From: Alphaproteobacteria bacterium
Lineage (GTDB): Bacteria; Pseudomonadota; Alphaproteobacteria; Micavibrionales; UBA2020
DNA length: 64,000 nt
NCBI GenBank assembly: GCA_025934695.1
Contig: JAICWS010000001.1
Span: 649,301-713,300 of the forward strand
Reading direction: 5' to 3'
Part shown: positions 8,427-15,999 of the stretch, one piece after another
Layout: every line of letters starts with the position of its first letter
Numbering within the stretch: the first letter of the stretch is position 1
Notes under the pieces: generated by a model
The model's input: only the letters and a program-made list of their open reading frames with translations
What the model was told of the DNA's origin: nothing
The model's database searches: none
Position numbers and translations under genes: made by a program

Positions 8427-8557
8427 GTTCCCTCCTTTGCCGCCGGGATATTTCCGGCTGTCGCACCAACGGGGTATGTTGGGCGTTGGTTTCAGGCAAA
8501 TGCTCCCAATAGGGCCAGAATCAATGTAAGAGTTTGATATTAAATGAACTTTAGGCG

Positions 8558-8586
8558 TTGTCAAAATTTACATATTATTGTATTAT
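8558..8586 (+). promoter_or_regulatory. Sigma-70-type promoter of the ParB-like gene
   Basis: TTGTCA (8558-8563), a 17-base AT-rich spacer and TATTAT (8581-8586). The predicted transcript starts near 8593, which excludes the upstream ATG codons at 8558 and 8585 and supports the ATG at 8609 as the start. Confidence 0.6.
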
Positions 8587-8608
8587 GATGAGATATTCAG
8601 GATTTTAC

Positions 8609-9322
8609 ATGAGCTCTTCCGACGAAAAACAGGAAGCGACGAAAGCGCAGTTCGCTGAGGCCGCTGAACATAAGCAAGACGAGCATCCCGAGATGAAACT
8701 CGCGGAGCTGCTGCCGACGCAGCTGACCGTCGGCATGCGCCAGGTCGACCACAAGGAAAAGCACCTGCGCCGGCTGATGAAAAACAAGGATCCGAAAAAA
8801 CTCGAAGAGTTCCTCAAAGAACGTCCCATCCCCGTCGTCATCGGCCCCGGCGGCAAGGCCTATATCATCGACCACCATCATCTGGGGCTCGCGATGCTGC
8901 AGGCCGGCTTCGAGACGGCGCGCGTCGAAATCGTCGACAATTTCTCGGACGCGAAAACGCAGGATGAATTCTGGAAGAAGATGGAAGAGAAGAAATACGT
9001 CCATCCCTACGACGAGAACGGCAAGCTGAAACCCGTCGACGATATCCCGAAGCATCTCACCGGCCTGAAAGACGACCCCTATCGCGCGCTCGCCGGTTTT
9101 GTGCGCGAGCACATGGGTTTCAAGAAAGTCATGACGCCTTTCGCCGAATTCCTGTGGGCCGATTATTTCCGCAAGATCATTCCGAAGGACGTGATCAAGG
9201 ATCACTTCAAAAAAGCCCTGCGCATGGCGGTCAAAGCCAGCCGCCTCCCCGGCGCCGCGCATCTGCCCGGCTACGAAGGACCGAAGACCAAAGCTGCTGC
9301 AGGCGGGCCCAAGGCAGCGTAA
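8609..9322 (+). CDS. ParB-like nuclease family protein (ParBc_2, PF08857-type)
   Basis: A 237-aa protein. After a Lys/Glu/Gln-rich N-terminus it shows the pattern of the 'putative ParB-like nuclease' family: LLPTQLTVGMRQVDHK, then PVVIGPGGKAYIIDHHHLGLAML, KYVHPYDENG, DDPYRALAGFVRE, TPFAEFLWADYFR and a final ARLPGYEGP-like stretch. The DHHH cluster (around residues 88-91) is the likely functional centre. The family is widespread but biochemically poorly characterised, and need not be linked to plasmid partition. The gene stands alone on the plus strand. Start chosen from the promoter position and CAGGA six bases before the ATG. Confidence 0.75.
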   Translation: MSSSDEKQEATKAQFAEAAEHKQDEHPEMKLAELLPTQLTVGMRQVDHKEKHLRRLMKNKDPKKLEEFLKERPIPVVIGPGGKAYIIDHHHLGLAMLQAGFETARVEIVDNFSDAKTQDEFWKKMEEKKYVHPYDENGKLKPVDDIPKHLTGLKDDPYRALAGFVREHMGFKKVMTPFAEFLWADYFRKIIPKDVIKDHFKKALRMAVKASRLPGAAHLPGYEGPKTKAAAGGPKAA

Positions 9323-9381
9323 TTGCACCGGTTATAATTCTTGCTAAAACAGTCGGTTAGATGTTCTTTTCTGAATTTAAT

Positions 9382-9411
9382 TTGACATAATGCCGCAGAC
9401 TCGACTATAAC
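9382..9411 (+). promoter_or_regulatory. Sigma-70-type promoter for a structured leader
   Basis: TTGACA (9382-9387), an 18-base spacer and TATAAC (9406-9411). Transcription should start near 9418, about 185 bases before the next start codon. Confidence 0.6.
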
Positions 9412-9417
9412 ATGAGT

Positions 9418-9602
9418 CAGGCCAAAGCCACCACGGCGCGCGTGTTTAGTGTTTCCCGCACACCGGTATAGCTGAGGTTAAAACAGCCCGACGAAGATAG
9501 CGTGGGTGTTTTTTATGGCCCTTCCGACCGCACATCCATGAGCCCTTCGTCGCCGCGCAAGAGGCGCGGCATGGCATGTTCTTTTTAAAGAGGAGTGAAC
9601 AG
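9418..9602 (+). promoter_or_regulatory. Highly structured 5' leader or small RNA
   Basis: Between the promoter and the ATG at 9603 the RNA can form a long interrupted hairpin: CGACGAAG (9489-9496) pairs with CTTCGTCG (9545-9552), and inside it CGTGGGTG (9501-9508) pairs with CATCCATG (9533-9540) using two G-U pairs. A second perfect hairpin, GCCGCGC/GCGCGGC with loop AAGAG, occupies 9552-9570 and shares one base with the first. The ribosome site AAAGAGGAG follows a TTCTTTTT run that could mask it. No known riboswitch class is recognised. Confidence 0.5.
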
Positions 9603-9884
9603 ATGTCTGCGTCAGAAAATCACAACGAAAATTCCGTCTCGAAGCCCCGCGCCGGCTTGTTCGTGTTATTCAGCCGAAAAGCAAAACCCCAGGCAGCGGC
9701 GAAACAAGCGCCGGATCCCGACCTCGAACGCCTTCTCGATCCATTATCGACGCTCCCGTACCTTCGCCAGACCGTCGAGGATATCTCGCGAGCGCAGCGC
9801 GAGCGGGCACAACGCGAAATGCCGAAAGTCAAAATCCGCGCCGGCTGGCCGCGCGCTTACATGAGAAAAATACCCGCAGCCTGA
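9603..9884 (+). CDS. Small hypothetical protein behind the structured leader
   Basis: A 93-aa basic protein with a disordered, Asn/Ser/Lys/Ala-rich N-terminal half and a helical middle (LLDPLSTLPYLRQTVEDISRA). No signal peptide or membrane helix. Start at the ATG preceded by AGAGGAG at 9588-9595; an upstream in-frame ATG at 9576 lies inside the leader structure. Followed by a strong bidirectional terminator. Family not recognised. Its long leader suggests post-transcriptional control. Confidence 0.6.
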   Translation: MSASENHNENSVSKPRAGLFVLFSRKAKPQAAAKQAPDPDLERLLDPLSTLPYLRQTVEDISRAQRERAQREMPKVKIRAGWPRAYMRKIPAA

Positions 9885-9944
9885 AAAGCATACAGGGCCC
9901 TGGGCGAGACGCAATCGCTCGTAAACGCCCAACAGGATACCCAA

Positions 9945-9977
9945 AAAAACGCCGGCACTTCGCATGCCGGCGTTTTT
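9945..9977. terminator. Bidirectional terminator between convergent genes
   Basis: CGCCGGCA (9950-9957) and TGCCGGCG (9965-9972) flanked by A-run and T-run on either side. It serves the plus-strand 93-aa gene and the minus-strand gene that ends at 9997. Confidence 0.85.
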
Positions 9978-9996
9978 GAATTCAAAGTCCTTCAGC

Positions 9997-10350
9997 TTAC
10001 CAGGTCTTCGGCGCGGGCTGGACGAAGCGGCTGGGCGGGGAAATGGTGCCCGGAACATAGTGGATCACCTGTTCGCGCGTCAGCGTGATCTTGCGCTCGG
10101 CGGCGGCGGCGATGAAAGCGTCTTCGGCTTTCGTAACCTGGTCCTTGGGTGTTTCGGGCGCCATGATCAGACCGGCGTTCTTGCGCCAATTGATGGCGCG
10201 TGTATCCTGGCAGCCGACATCAAAACCGGTCGCTTCCTGAACTTTTTTCTGGATATGCGCGACATCGTAGCAACTCATGCTGTTGACAGGCTCGGGCCCG
10301 AAAATGGCCGTCATTGCCTTGTCCCATTTTTCCTTGAGCTTGAATTTCAT
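9997..10350 (-). CDS. Hypothetical 117-aa soluble protein
   Basis: Starts at the ATG at 10350, backed by AGGAGAAG seven bases upstream; the longer frame to 10404 would overlap the promoter. The protein is mixed helical, with two cysteines close together in the middle (SMSCYDV and FDVGCQDT), and a tail ending in Pro/Lys. No signal peptide. The text INWRKNAGLIMAPE and EQVIHYVPGTI may be strands of a small alpha/beta fold. No family recognised. Confidence 0.6.
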   Translation of the reverse strand: MKFKLKEKWDKAMTAIFGPEPVNSMSCYDVAHIQKKVQEATGFDVGCQDTRAINWRKNAGLIMAPETPKDQVTKAEDAFIAAAAERKITLTREQVIHYVPGTISPPSRFVQPAPKTW

Positions 10351-10385
10351 CTGCTTCTCCTCTTGCCGTTGTATTCGGTGCGAAG

Positions 10386-10414
10386 AGAATAATGCCTTAT
10401 GCATTTAATGTCAA
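10386..10414 (-). promoter_or_regulatory. Sigma-70-type promoter of the 117-aa gene
   Basis: On the minus strand TTGACA (10414-10409), a 17-base spacer and TATTCT (10391-10386), about 36 bases before the start codon. Confidence 0.65.
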
Positions 10415-10449
10415 TTATTATGTTAAATTATCAAACAAATGCTATGAAT

Positions 10450-10650
10450 TCAAAACCTTCGCCGAATAATCGCCGCCAAGAGCATGCCACCGCCAAAAGC
10501 CAGTCCTGCGAAGGTAAGCGGCCGGCGGGCGAATTGCCGCCGCATGTCGGTGGCCGAACGCACCCGGTCTTCGAGCTCGCGCATGTTGTCGGCGAGCTCC
10601 GCTCGGGTCTGCTGGATATGAAATTCTATTTCAGCTGTGTCTTTGCCCAA
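10450..10650 (-). CDS. DUF3618-type small membrane-associated protein
   Basis: A 66-aa protein matching the DUF3618 pattern: an amphipathic N-terminal helix with IQQTRAELADNMRELEDRV, then a basic linker and one membrane helix near the end (TFAGLAFGGGMLLAAII) with a short RRRF tail. It begins with TTG at 10650, inside the preceding holin-type gene (25-base overlap), with GGGAG about nine bases upstream, which indicates translational coupling. DUF3618 genes often sit beside a holin-superfamily gene, as here. Cellular role unknown; envelope stress is a common guess. Confidence 0.65.
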   Translation of the reverse strand: MGKDTAEIEFHIQQTRAELADNMRELEDRVRSATDMRRQFARRPLTFAGLAFGGGMLLAAIIRRRF

Positions 10651-11012
10651 CGAATGCTCTCCCTGATGTTCTCGACCGTGCGCGCGGGCGGCGTCCGGAT
10701 GCGGTTCAGGACGCGCACACCGATGGCGGTGAGCACGCCGGACACTACGATAAGTCCCACTGCGACAATCAGCGTCGCTTCCCATCCCGGCACCACGAGG
10801 GCCAGCGCCTCGACCGCGGTGAAGAGCAGGAAGAACAGCGCGAATAGACTGATGATTCCGGCGGCGGCCAACAAGGCGCCTGCCGCGCGGAATTTCTGCG
10901 ATTCCTCGCGCACTTCCGCCTTCGCCAGGCGGATCTCGGAACGCATGATATCCTGCAGGTTGCGCAGGATATCATGCATGACGTCCGAGACTGACCGATC
11001 GTATCTTTCCAT
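10626..11012 (-). CDS. Phage holin superfamily III-like membrane protein (Phage_holin_3_6 type)
   Basis: 128 aa. An N-terminal helical cytoplasmic section (LRNLQDIMRSEIRLAKAEVREE) precedes two membrane helices at about residues 44-68 and 77-100, then an amphipathic C-terminal tail. The 'ExRLAKxEhxxE' helix followed by two hydrophobic helices is typical of PF07332-type proteins, found in chromosomal operons with DUF3618 and YtxH/YqjD-like proteins. Despite the name they are usually not phage genes; no other phage genes are nearby. Overlaps the DUF3618 gene. Confidence 0.7.
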   Translation of the reverse strand: MERYDRSVSDVMHDILRNLQDIMRSEIRLAKAEVREESQKFRAAGALLAAAGIISLFALFFLLFTAVEALALVVPGWEATLIVAVGLIVVSGVLTAIGVRVLNRIRTPPARTVENIRESIRWAKTQLK

Positions 11013-11050
11013 GCGTGCGTCCCTTGTCAGACGAGCCGCCCGCCGGAGCG

Positions 11051-11323
11051 TTACGGGGTCGTCGTGTTGGTGACCGTGTTCGTCGTATTGGTGTCGCTGC
11101 CGGTCGTGTTCGAGTTCTGCATATCGTAGGTGTTCGGGCTCGTCGTCGTCACGTTACCGGCCGCAGGTTCGATATTCTGCAGATTGCCGGTGCGCACGTG
11201 GTTCTGGTAGAGCGCGACGACGATGATGACGACGGCGATGATGCCGGCGATCCACCAGCCGGCGCTCGAGCCGTCTTTGCGGTAATTGGGGTCGCGATAA
11301 TCCTGGTTGGGGCTGTTGGGCAT
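11051..11323 (-). CDS. Small membrane protein with T/N-rich tail and NIEPAAG motif
   Basis: 90 aa: an Asn/Asp/Arg-rich N-terminus, one membrane helix at about residues 22-39 (WWIAGIIAVVIIVVAL), then QNIEPAAGNV and a tail almost entirely of Thr, Asn, Ser and Val. It is a paralogue in architecture of the protein at 8121-8426. AGAGGTG precedes the ATG. Located next to the DUF3618/holin pair, so it may belong to the same envelope-related group. Function unknown. Confidence 0.65.
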   Translation of the reverse strand: MPNSPNQDYRDPNYRKDGSSAGWWIAGIIAVVIIVVALYQNHVRTGNLQNIEPAAGNVTTTSPNTYDMQNSNTTGSDTNTTNTVTNTTTP

Positions 11324-11427
11324 TTTTGCACCTCTATTCGGCGTTGATGTGGCACTATTGCGATTGCCAACCGCCTGGCCTGCCGGCTGGTTTCGCCCGG
11401 ACGGGCGGTTATTTTGGTGGATAACCG

Positions 11428-11460
11428 AAAAAAACGCGCCCCGGCCGAACCGGGGCGCGT
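11428..11460 (-). terminator. Intrinsic terminator of the secreted helical-protein gene
   Basis: An 11-bp stem, ACGCGCCCCGG (11434-11444) with its complement (11450-11460), followed on the minus strand by a T-run at 11433-11427. It lies 42 bases after the stop at 11502. Confidence 0.8.
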
Positions 11461-11501
11461 CTTCTTTGTGTGTGCAAGTGAGTAGTACCGTATGAAGCCT
11501 G

Positions 11502-12368
11502 TCAGGGACCCGACGCGGGCGCGACCGAGGACGGGACGCTGCTGAACTTGTCGGGATATTGTTTCGCGATGCCGTCGACCACCTTGTCGGAGAAGGCCAT
11601 CATCTGGTCCTCGTCCCGGTCAAAGGCGTCGATATCCGACTTCCAGTCCTTCTTCACACGGGAGGCGGCCTGCGCGGTGATCTGGTCGATATGCTGCTTG
11701 AGCGCGGCCGAGATATCGTCCTTGCTCAGGTTCGTGTTGGCGCCGGATATGAGCGACGCGATATCGTCGGCGTTGCCCTGCGCCCTTGTCTGCGCGTCCT
11801 GAATGCTCTTCTGGTTCTTGGACTTCACGGCGTTGATGAGTGCGATATTGTCGCTCACCTGGTCGTGCAGGAGCGAGCTCAGCTTGCTGCCCGTGTCGTC
11901 GCCGTAATAGGTCTTCATGGTGGAGGCGATGTCGTCCATCCCCTTGGTGAGCCGGTCCTGCACCGCCGACAGGTCGCGCAAGCCTCCGACCGAGCTGATG
12001 ATGTAGTTGCGGGTATAGGACAGCTCGTCGCCGGTCAGGCGGCGCATAGCCATTTTCTGCGTGGCGATCGCGTCCGCCGGGGCGTTCGACGCCGTGGTCA
12101 TATCCGTCGTCGTGTTCGTGACAGCCGACGAATTATCGGGGACCGTGCTGGTCGGCGGCGGTGTGCTTTCCGACGGCGCGGTGGTGTTCGTGGTCGGCGT
12201 TGCCGTGTCGCCGGCGGCCGGCTGCATCGATGGCAGCGACGTCGTGTCGCCCGTCTGGTTGTTGTTGATCGCCGCCGTCACGTCTTCCTGCGGTTCCGTT
12301 GCGGCATGCGCGGACGTAGCAATGGCGGCAAGCGCGACCGCCGCGAGGGTCATTTTCAGCGTCGTCAT
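11502..12368 (-). CDS. Secreted helical protein with disordered linker
   Basis: 288 aa from the ATG at 12368, which has AGGAGA six bases upstream; the track start further upstream is not supported. Signal peptide to about residue 22 (AATSAHA-A). Residues ~30-105 are a Thr/Ser/Pro/Asn-rich linker that includes MQPAAGD, a variant of the NIEPAAG motif. Residues ~110-270 form a helical bundle with YTRNYIISSVGGL, RL, YYGDD, a central LLHDQ and a conserved NADDIASL. From memory this resembles a family of small helical proteins common in Bacillota whose function is unknown; that match needs a search. Periplasmic location is likely. Confidence 0.6.
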   Translation of the reverse strand: MTTLKMTLAAVALAAIATSAHAATEPQEDVTAAINNNQTGDTTSLPSMQPAAGDTATPTTNTTAPSESTPPPTSTVPDNSSAVTNTTTDMTTASNAPADAIATQKMAMRRLTGDELSYTRNYIISSVGGLRDLSAVQDRLTKGMDDIASTMKTYYGDDTGSKLSSLLHDQVSDNIALINAVKSKNQKSIQDAQTRAQGNADDIASLISGANTNLSKDDISAALKQHIDQITAQAASRVKKDWKSDIDAFDRDEDQMMAFSDKVVDGIAKQYPDKFSSVPSSVAPASGP

Positions 12369-12444
12369 GCTGTATCTCCTGTTCGTTGTAAACCGCCCGT
12401 CCAACCTGTGCGCGGCGAGGCCGGTTCCTTGAACGCCATGAGGG

Positions 12445-12903
12445 CTATTCGTCGACGCCGTTGTAGCGCAGCGAGCGTACTTCCGATGGTGTTTCGGCGG
12501 GCATTGTCCAGGCGCCGGGCGCGGAATAAAACGGATAGCTGGCGTAATGGTCGCGCCAGTAAGCGCCCTGGTCGAATGTGACGACGGGCACACCGAGGAC
12601 AGTGTGATATTCCATGAAGCCCACGCGCTCGTCGTGGAGGATGGTGTCGAGATACCTGGCGTTGATCCAGCCCCGGTTGCCGTTCCAGCTCACATCGCAC
12701 CAGACCACGCCGTGCGAACAGCCGGCCAGCGCCAGGTCGGCGCCTGCGGGAACATGCGAGACGACCGGGAAATCATCCCCCGGCCCGGCATGCAGATAGG
12801 TCGAGTCATTGGTGTAGGCGATCGGGTTCGCAGCGCCTGCAGGAGCCGCAAAGGCTGTTGCCGCGAGAAGCGCCAGGCCCGCGATGGCAACTCCGTACCT
12901 CAT
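12445..12903 (-). CDS. Secreted SH3-domain protein
   Basis: 152 aa. Signal peptide to about residue 23 (APAGA-A). Residues ~27-85 match a bacterial SH3 (SH3_3) domain: YLHAGPGDDFPVVSHVPAGADLALAGC, then WCDVSWNGNRGWINARYL. The C-terminal 60 residues are rich in aromatic residues and unassigned. Such proteins bind cell-wall or surface ligands in the periplasm. GGAAAGGGGTGG precedes the ATG. It lies just upstream, on the same strand, of the secreted helical-protein gene. Confidence 0.75.
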   Translation of the reverse strand: MRYGVAIAGLALLAATAFAAPAGAANPIAYTNDSTYLHAGPGDDFPVVSHVPAGADLALAGCSHGVVWCDVSWNGNRGWINARYLDTILHDERVGFMEYHTVLGVPVVTFDQGAYWRDHYASYPFYSAPGAWTMPAETPSEVRSLRYNGVDE

Positions 12904-13127
12904 TGCAAATCCACCCCTTTCCTTGAGTTCTCTTCCGCCAATCGGAAGCCTGCATAAAGAGTTCCTTTTGATTATGTAAAGTTAATATCGCCAAATAGCT
13001 GTGTATATCCATATAATTTCTGGAAAAATGACACTTTATCCTGTATAAAAATGACGCAAAACCAATCGAGGGCAGGGTTCGTTTTTGGCATCGTGCCGCA
13101 AGGATTGTTTAAAGCCAGTTACACCTT

Positions 13128-14591
13128 ATGAAAACAGAACAGCAGAACCTCTCCCTTCGTAGCCTTCCCCTCCCGCTTCTGGCGGTGGGCACGCTGGCGG
13201 TCGTGGCGCGGCTGCTGGCGATGGTGTTCTTCCCCCTGACCGACAAGACGGAAGCGCGATACGGCGAAATCGCGCGCAAAATGTGGGAGACGAACGACTG
13301 GATCACCCCTTGGTATGATTACGGCGTACCCTTCTGGGCCAAGCCGCCCCTGTCGACCTGGCTGTCGGCTGCGAGTATGGATGTTTTTGGCGTCAATGCT
13401 TTCGCTGCGCGCTTTCCCTCGCTGCTGATCGGCCTCACGCTCCTGCCGCTCATGTATGTCTTCGCGCGCCGCGATGAAAAGCCGCTGCGCCTGGCCGCCT
13501 GCCTGATGCTGCTGACGATGGGCATGTACTATGTCGCCATCGGAACCGTCATGACCGACATGACGCTGGTGTTGTCCTGCACCCTTGCCATGGTCGGTTT
13601 CTGGTTCGCGGTCGAGGAAGGATCGAAGCGCTGGGGCTATGTGTTCTTCGCGGGCCTCGGCCTCGGCCTGCTGGCCAAAGGTCCGGTCGCCATCGTGCTG
13701 TGCGGCATTCCCTTGTTCTTCTGGGTGCTGTGGACGAACAGCTGGATGAAGATGTTTAAATCTTTACCTTTCGTCACCGGCACGCTGCTGATGTGCGCCA
13801 TCGGCCTGCCCTGGTATTACCTGGCCGAGCAGAAGACGCCGGGTTTTCTCGAATATTTCATCGTGGGCGAGCATTTCAAGCGCTTTACGGTGCCGGGCTG
13901 GACGGGCGACCGCTATGGCCATGCGCATGAAGCGCCGCTGGGCATGATCTGGCCTTACCTGCTGGCCGACGGGCTGCCCTGGTCTCTGGTGCTGCTGGGC
14001 GTATTCGGCTTCCGCGCGGTCCGCAAGCAAAAGATTTTGCATTCGCCGCTCGACAGCCAGACGAAGTTCCTCTTGTGCTGGCTTATCATGCCGAACCTGT
14101 TCTTTACCTTCGCGCACAACATCATCGAAACCTATCCGCTGGTTTCCCTGCCCGCGCTGGCCGTGCTGGCGGCGCGCGAGCTGGCGCCGCTTGCGGTGAG
14201 CGGCGATGCCATTCGCAAATGGGTTTACGCGTCTGCCGCCTGCCTTCCGGTGCTGATCGTTATCGGCCTGGTGGGCTTGGGCGTTCGCCCGGACCTCTTG
14301 AAGAATTCGGCGATCCATGTCGGCGCAGCCTTCCGCCAGGCGGACCCGGATGTGGACGGCGAAGTCGTCTACGTCGGCGACCGCATTTACTCGATGGAAT
14401 TCTATACATCGGGCCGGACGAGCCACTATCGTTCCATCGAAGAAGCCGTCGCCGCCGCCGAAAAGATGCACGAGCCATTGCTGGCGCTGACAGCGAAGCA
14501 AAGCGCGGCGATCCCCTCCGACGTGGCGCCGCATCTCAAGCTGGTCGCGAAGGCCGATCCGAAATACCTGATTTACGAGGTCGAGAAATGA
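13128..14591 (+). CDS. ArnT/FlmK-like GT-C glycosyltransferase (PMT_2 family)
   Basis: 487 aa integral membrane protein with about 10-12 helices. The first periplasmic loop holds TDKTEARYGEIARKM (catalytic acidic residues near 39 and 42) and PFWAKPPLSTW (about 69-79), both typical of lipid A aminoarabinose transferases and related enzymes that move a sugar from undecaprenyl phosphate to a lipid acceptor on the periplasmic side. The C-terminal soluble part is shorter than in E. coli ArnT. First gene of a four-gene operon; its stop overlaps the GT2 start (ATGA). Acceptor presumed lipid A or another envelope glycolipid; the donor sugar is not proved. Confidence 0.8.
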   Translation: MKTEQQNLSLRSLPLPLLAVGTLAVVARLLAMVFFPLTDKTEARYGEIARKMWETNDWITPWYDYGVPFWAKPPLSTWLSAASMDVFGVNAFAARFPSLLIGLTLLPLMYVFARRDEKPLRLAACLMLLTMGMYYVAIGTVMTDMTLVLSCTLAMVGFWFAVEEGSKRWGYVFFAGLGLGLLAKGPVAIVLCGIPLFFWVLWTNSWMKMFKSLPFVTGTLLMCAIGLPWYYLAEQKTPGFLEYFIVGEHFKRFTVPGWTGDRYGHAHEAPLGMIWPYLLADGLPWSLVLLGVFGFRAVRKQKILHSPLDSQTKFLLCWLIMPNLFFTFAHNIIETYPLVSLPALAVLAARELAPLAVSGDAIRKWVYASAACLPVLIVIGLVGLGVRPDLLKNSAIHVGAAFRQADPDVDGEVVYVGDRIYSMEFYTSGRTSHYRSIEEAVAAAEKMHEPLLALTAKQSAAIPSDVAPHLKLVAKADPKYLIYEVEK

Positions 14592-15562
14592 ATTCCGAAC
14601 GTTCTTACAAAAGCCTCTCGGTGATCCTGCCCGGCTACAATGAGGCCGAGGCGATCCGCCACACGATCGAGGAGACCGATGCGGTCCTGCGCAGCCTGCC
14701 CCTGAAATGCGAAATCATCGTCGTCGACGACGGCAGCATCGACGGCACGGCGGAAAGTGCGCTCAAAGCTGCGCATGCGACGCCGCTTAAAGTGATCCGC
14801 TTCTCCCGCAACTTCGGCAAGGAAGCCGCGATGACCGCGGGCCTCGAGGCGGCAAGCGGCGACGCCGTCGTCATCATGGATTCCGACGGACAGCATCCGC
14901 CCTCCTTTATCCTCGAGTTCGTGAAGCACTGGCGCGAAGGCTATGACGTCGTTTATGCCAAGCGCGCCTCGCGCGGCACTGACAGCTGGCTGCGCCGCTC
15001 TTTAAGCAAGCTTTACTACCGCATCGCATTCAGCGGCACGACTTTCATCGAGCCCAATGCCGGCGATTTCCGCCTGATGTCTTCGACGGTCGTGAAAGCC
15101 ATCCTGTCGCTGCCCGAAAAGACGCGCTTCATGAAAGGCCTGTTCAACTGGGTCGGCTTCAAGAAGCTCGCCATCGACTATACGCCGCGCGAGCGCACGG
15201 CGGGGGAGACCAAGTTCGGCTCGATCCGCCACCTGTTCCGCTTCGGCATCCTGGGCATCATGTCGTTCTCGGCCTTTCCCTTGCGCATGATCAGCCGCAT
15301 CGGCTTTCTGGTCGCGGGGTCGTCCGTGATCTACGGTCTTTACATCATGATCCGCACGCTGTGCTTTGGCATCGACGTTCCCGGCTGGGCAACGCTGACT
15401 GTCGCGCTGACGCTCTTAAGCGGCATTCAGCTGATTTCCATCGGCGTGCTGGGCGAGTACATCGGCCTCATCTTCACCGAGGTGAAGAACCGCCCGCTCT
15501 ATATCGTCGAAAAAGTTACGCAGCAGCAAAGCAACCTGGAGCGGCAGCGGGAAGCGGCATGA
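14588..15562 (+). CDS. GT2 polyprenyl-phosphate glycosyltransferase (ArnC/FlmF-like)
   Basis: 324 aa. GT-A domain with VILPGYNEAE, VVDDGSIDGT and the metal-binding DSDGQHP; two membrane helices at the C-terminus (about 235-255 and 265-290). This is the architecture of DPM1/ArnC-type enzymes that transfer a sugar from UDP or GDP onto undecaprenyl phosphate at the cytoplasmic face. Its ATG overlaps the upstream stop, and its own TGA overlaps the GtrA start, so the genes are translationally coupled. It would supply the lipid-linked donor used by the GT-C enzyme. Confidence 0.85.
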   Translation: MNSERSYKSLSVILPGYNEAEAIRHTIEETDAVLRSLPLKCEIIVVDDGSIDGTAESALKAAHATPLKVIRFSRNFGKEAAMTAGLEAASGDAVVIMDSDGQHPPSFILEFVKHWREGYDVVYAKRASRGTDSWLRRSLSKLYYRIAFSGTTFIEPNAGDFRLMSSTVVKAILSLPEKTRFMKGLFNWVGFKKLAIDYTPRERTAGETKFGSIRHLFRFGILGIMSFSAFPLRMISRIGFLVAGSSVIYGLYIMIRTLCFGIDVPGWATLTVALTLLSGIQLISIGVLGEYIGLIFTEVKNRPLYIVEKVTQQQSNLERQREAA

Positions 15563-15999
15563 AGAAGCTCCTCGAGCCCATCTTCACGCTTATCTTCCGC
15601 TTCATTCCGGAGCGGATTTTCCGCTTCTGCGTCATCGGCGGCTCGGCTGCCGCCGTGCACTGGCTGGTCGTTTTGAGCGTCGTGAGCCTGACCGGCATGG
15701 AACCGCTGATCGCGAACATCATCGCGTTTCTCTGCGCCTTCAGCGTCAGCTACGTCGGGCACAAGAACTGGACCTTCGAGGCGCGCGAGCAGGCGCATGG
15801 TCCCGCCGCCGTCAAATTCTTCACCGTCGCCGTCACGGGCTTTTGCATCAATGAGTCCGTCTTTGCCGTGATGCTGAAAGTTCTGCACATCCATTACCTA
15901 ATCGGATCGGCGGTCGCCATCGCGACAGCGGCCGTCAGCACTTACATCCTGTCCCAATGCTGGGCCTTCAGCCCCGGCAAGAAGGAAGAACTGTCATGA
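15559..15999 (+). CDS. GtrA-family membrane protein, candidate lipid-linked sugar flippase
   Basis: 146 aa with four membrane helices: RFCVIGGSAAAVHWLVVL, PLIANIIAFLCAFSVSYVGHKNWTF, FFTVAVTGFCINESVFAVML and a final hydrophobic segment before a basic tail. The SYxxHKxWTF motif between helices 2 and 3 is the GtrA signature. GtrA proteins are thought to flip undecaprenyl-phosphate sugars across the membrane. ATGA overlaps on both sides place it between the cytoplasmic GT2 and the deacetylase in one translationally coupled unit. Confidence 0.85.
   Translation: MKKLLEPIFTLIFRFIPERIFRFCVIGGSAAAVHWLVVLSVVSLTGMEPLIANIIAFLCAFSVSYVGHKNWTFEAREQAHGPAAVKFFTVAVTGFCINESVFAVMLKVLHIHYLIGSAVAIATAAVSTYILSQCWAFSPGKKEELS

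Noticed and set aside
9997-10404. Start of the 117-aa gene at 10404
   Set aside because: It would lie over the -10 and -35 elements (10386-10414), and has no ribosome site; the ATG at 10350 has AGGAGAAG.
10626-11012. Prophage remnant suggested by a holin-type gene
   Set aside because: No other phage genes are near; the gene is of a chromosomal envelope type paired with DUF3618.
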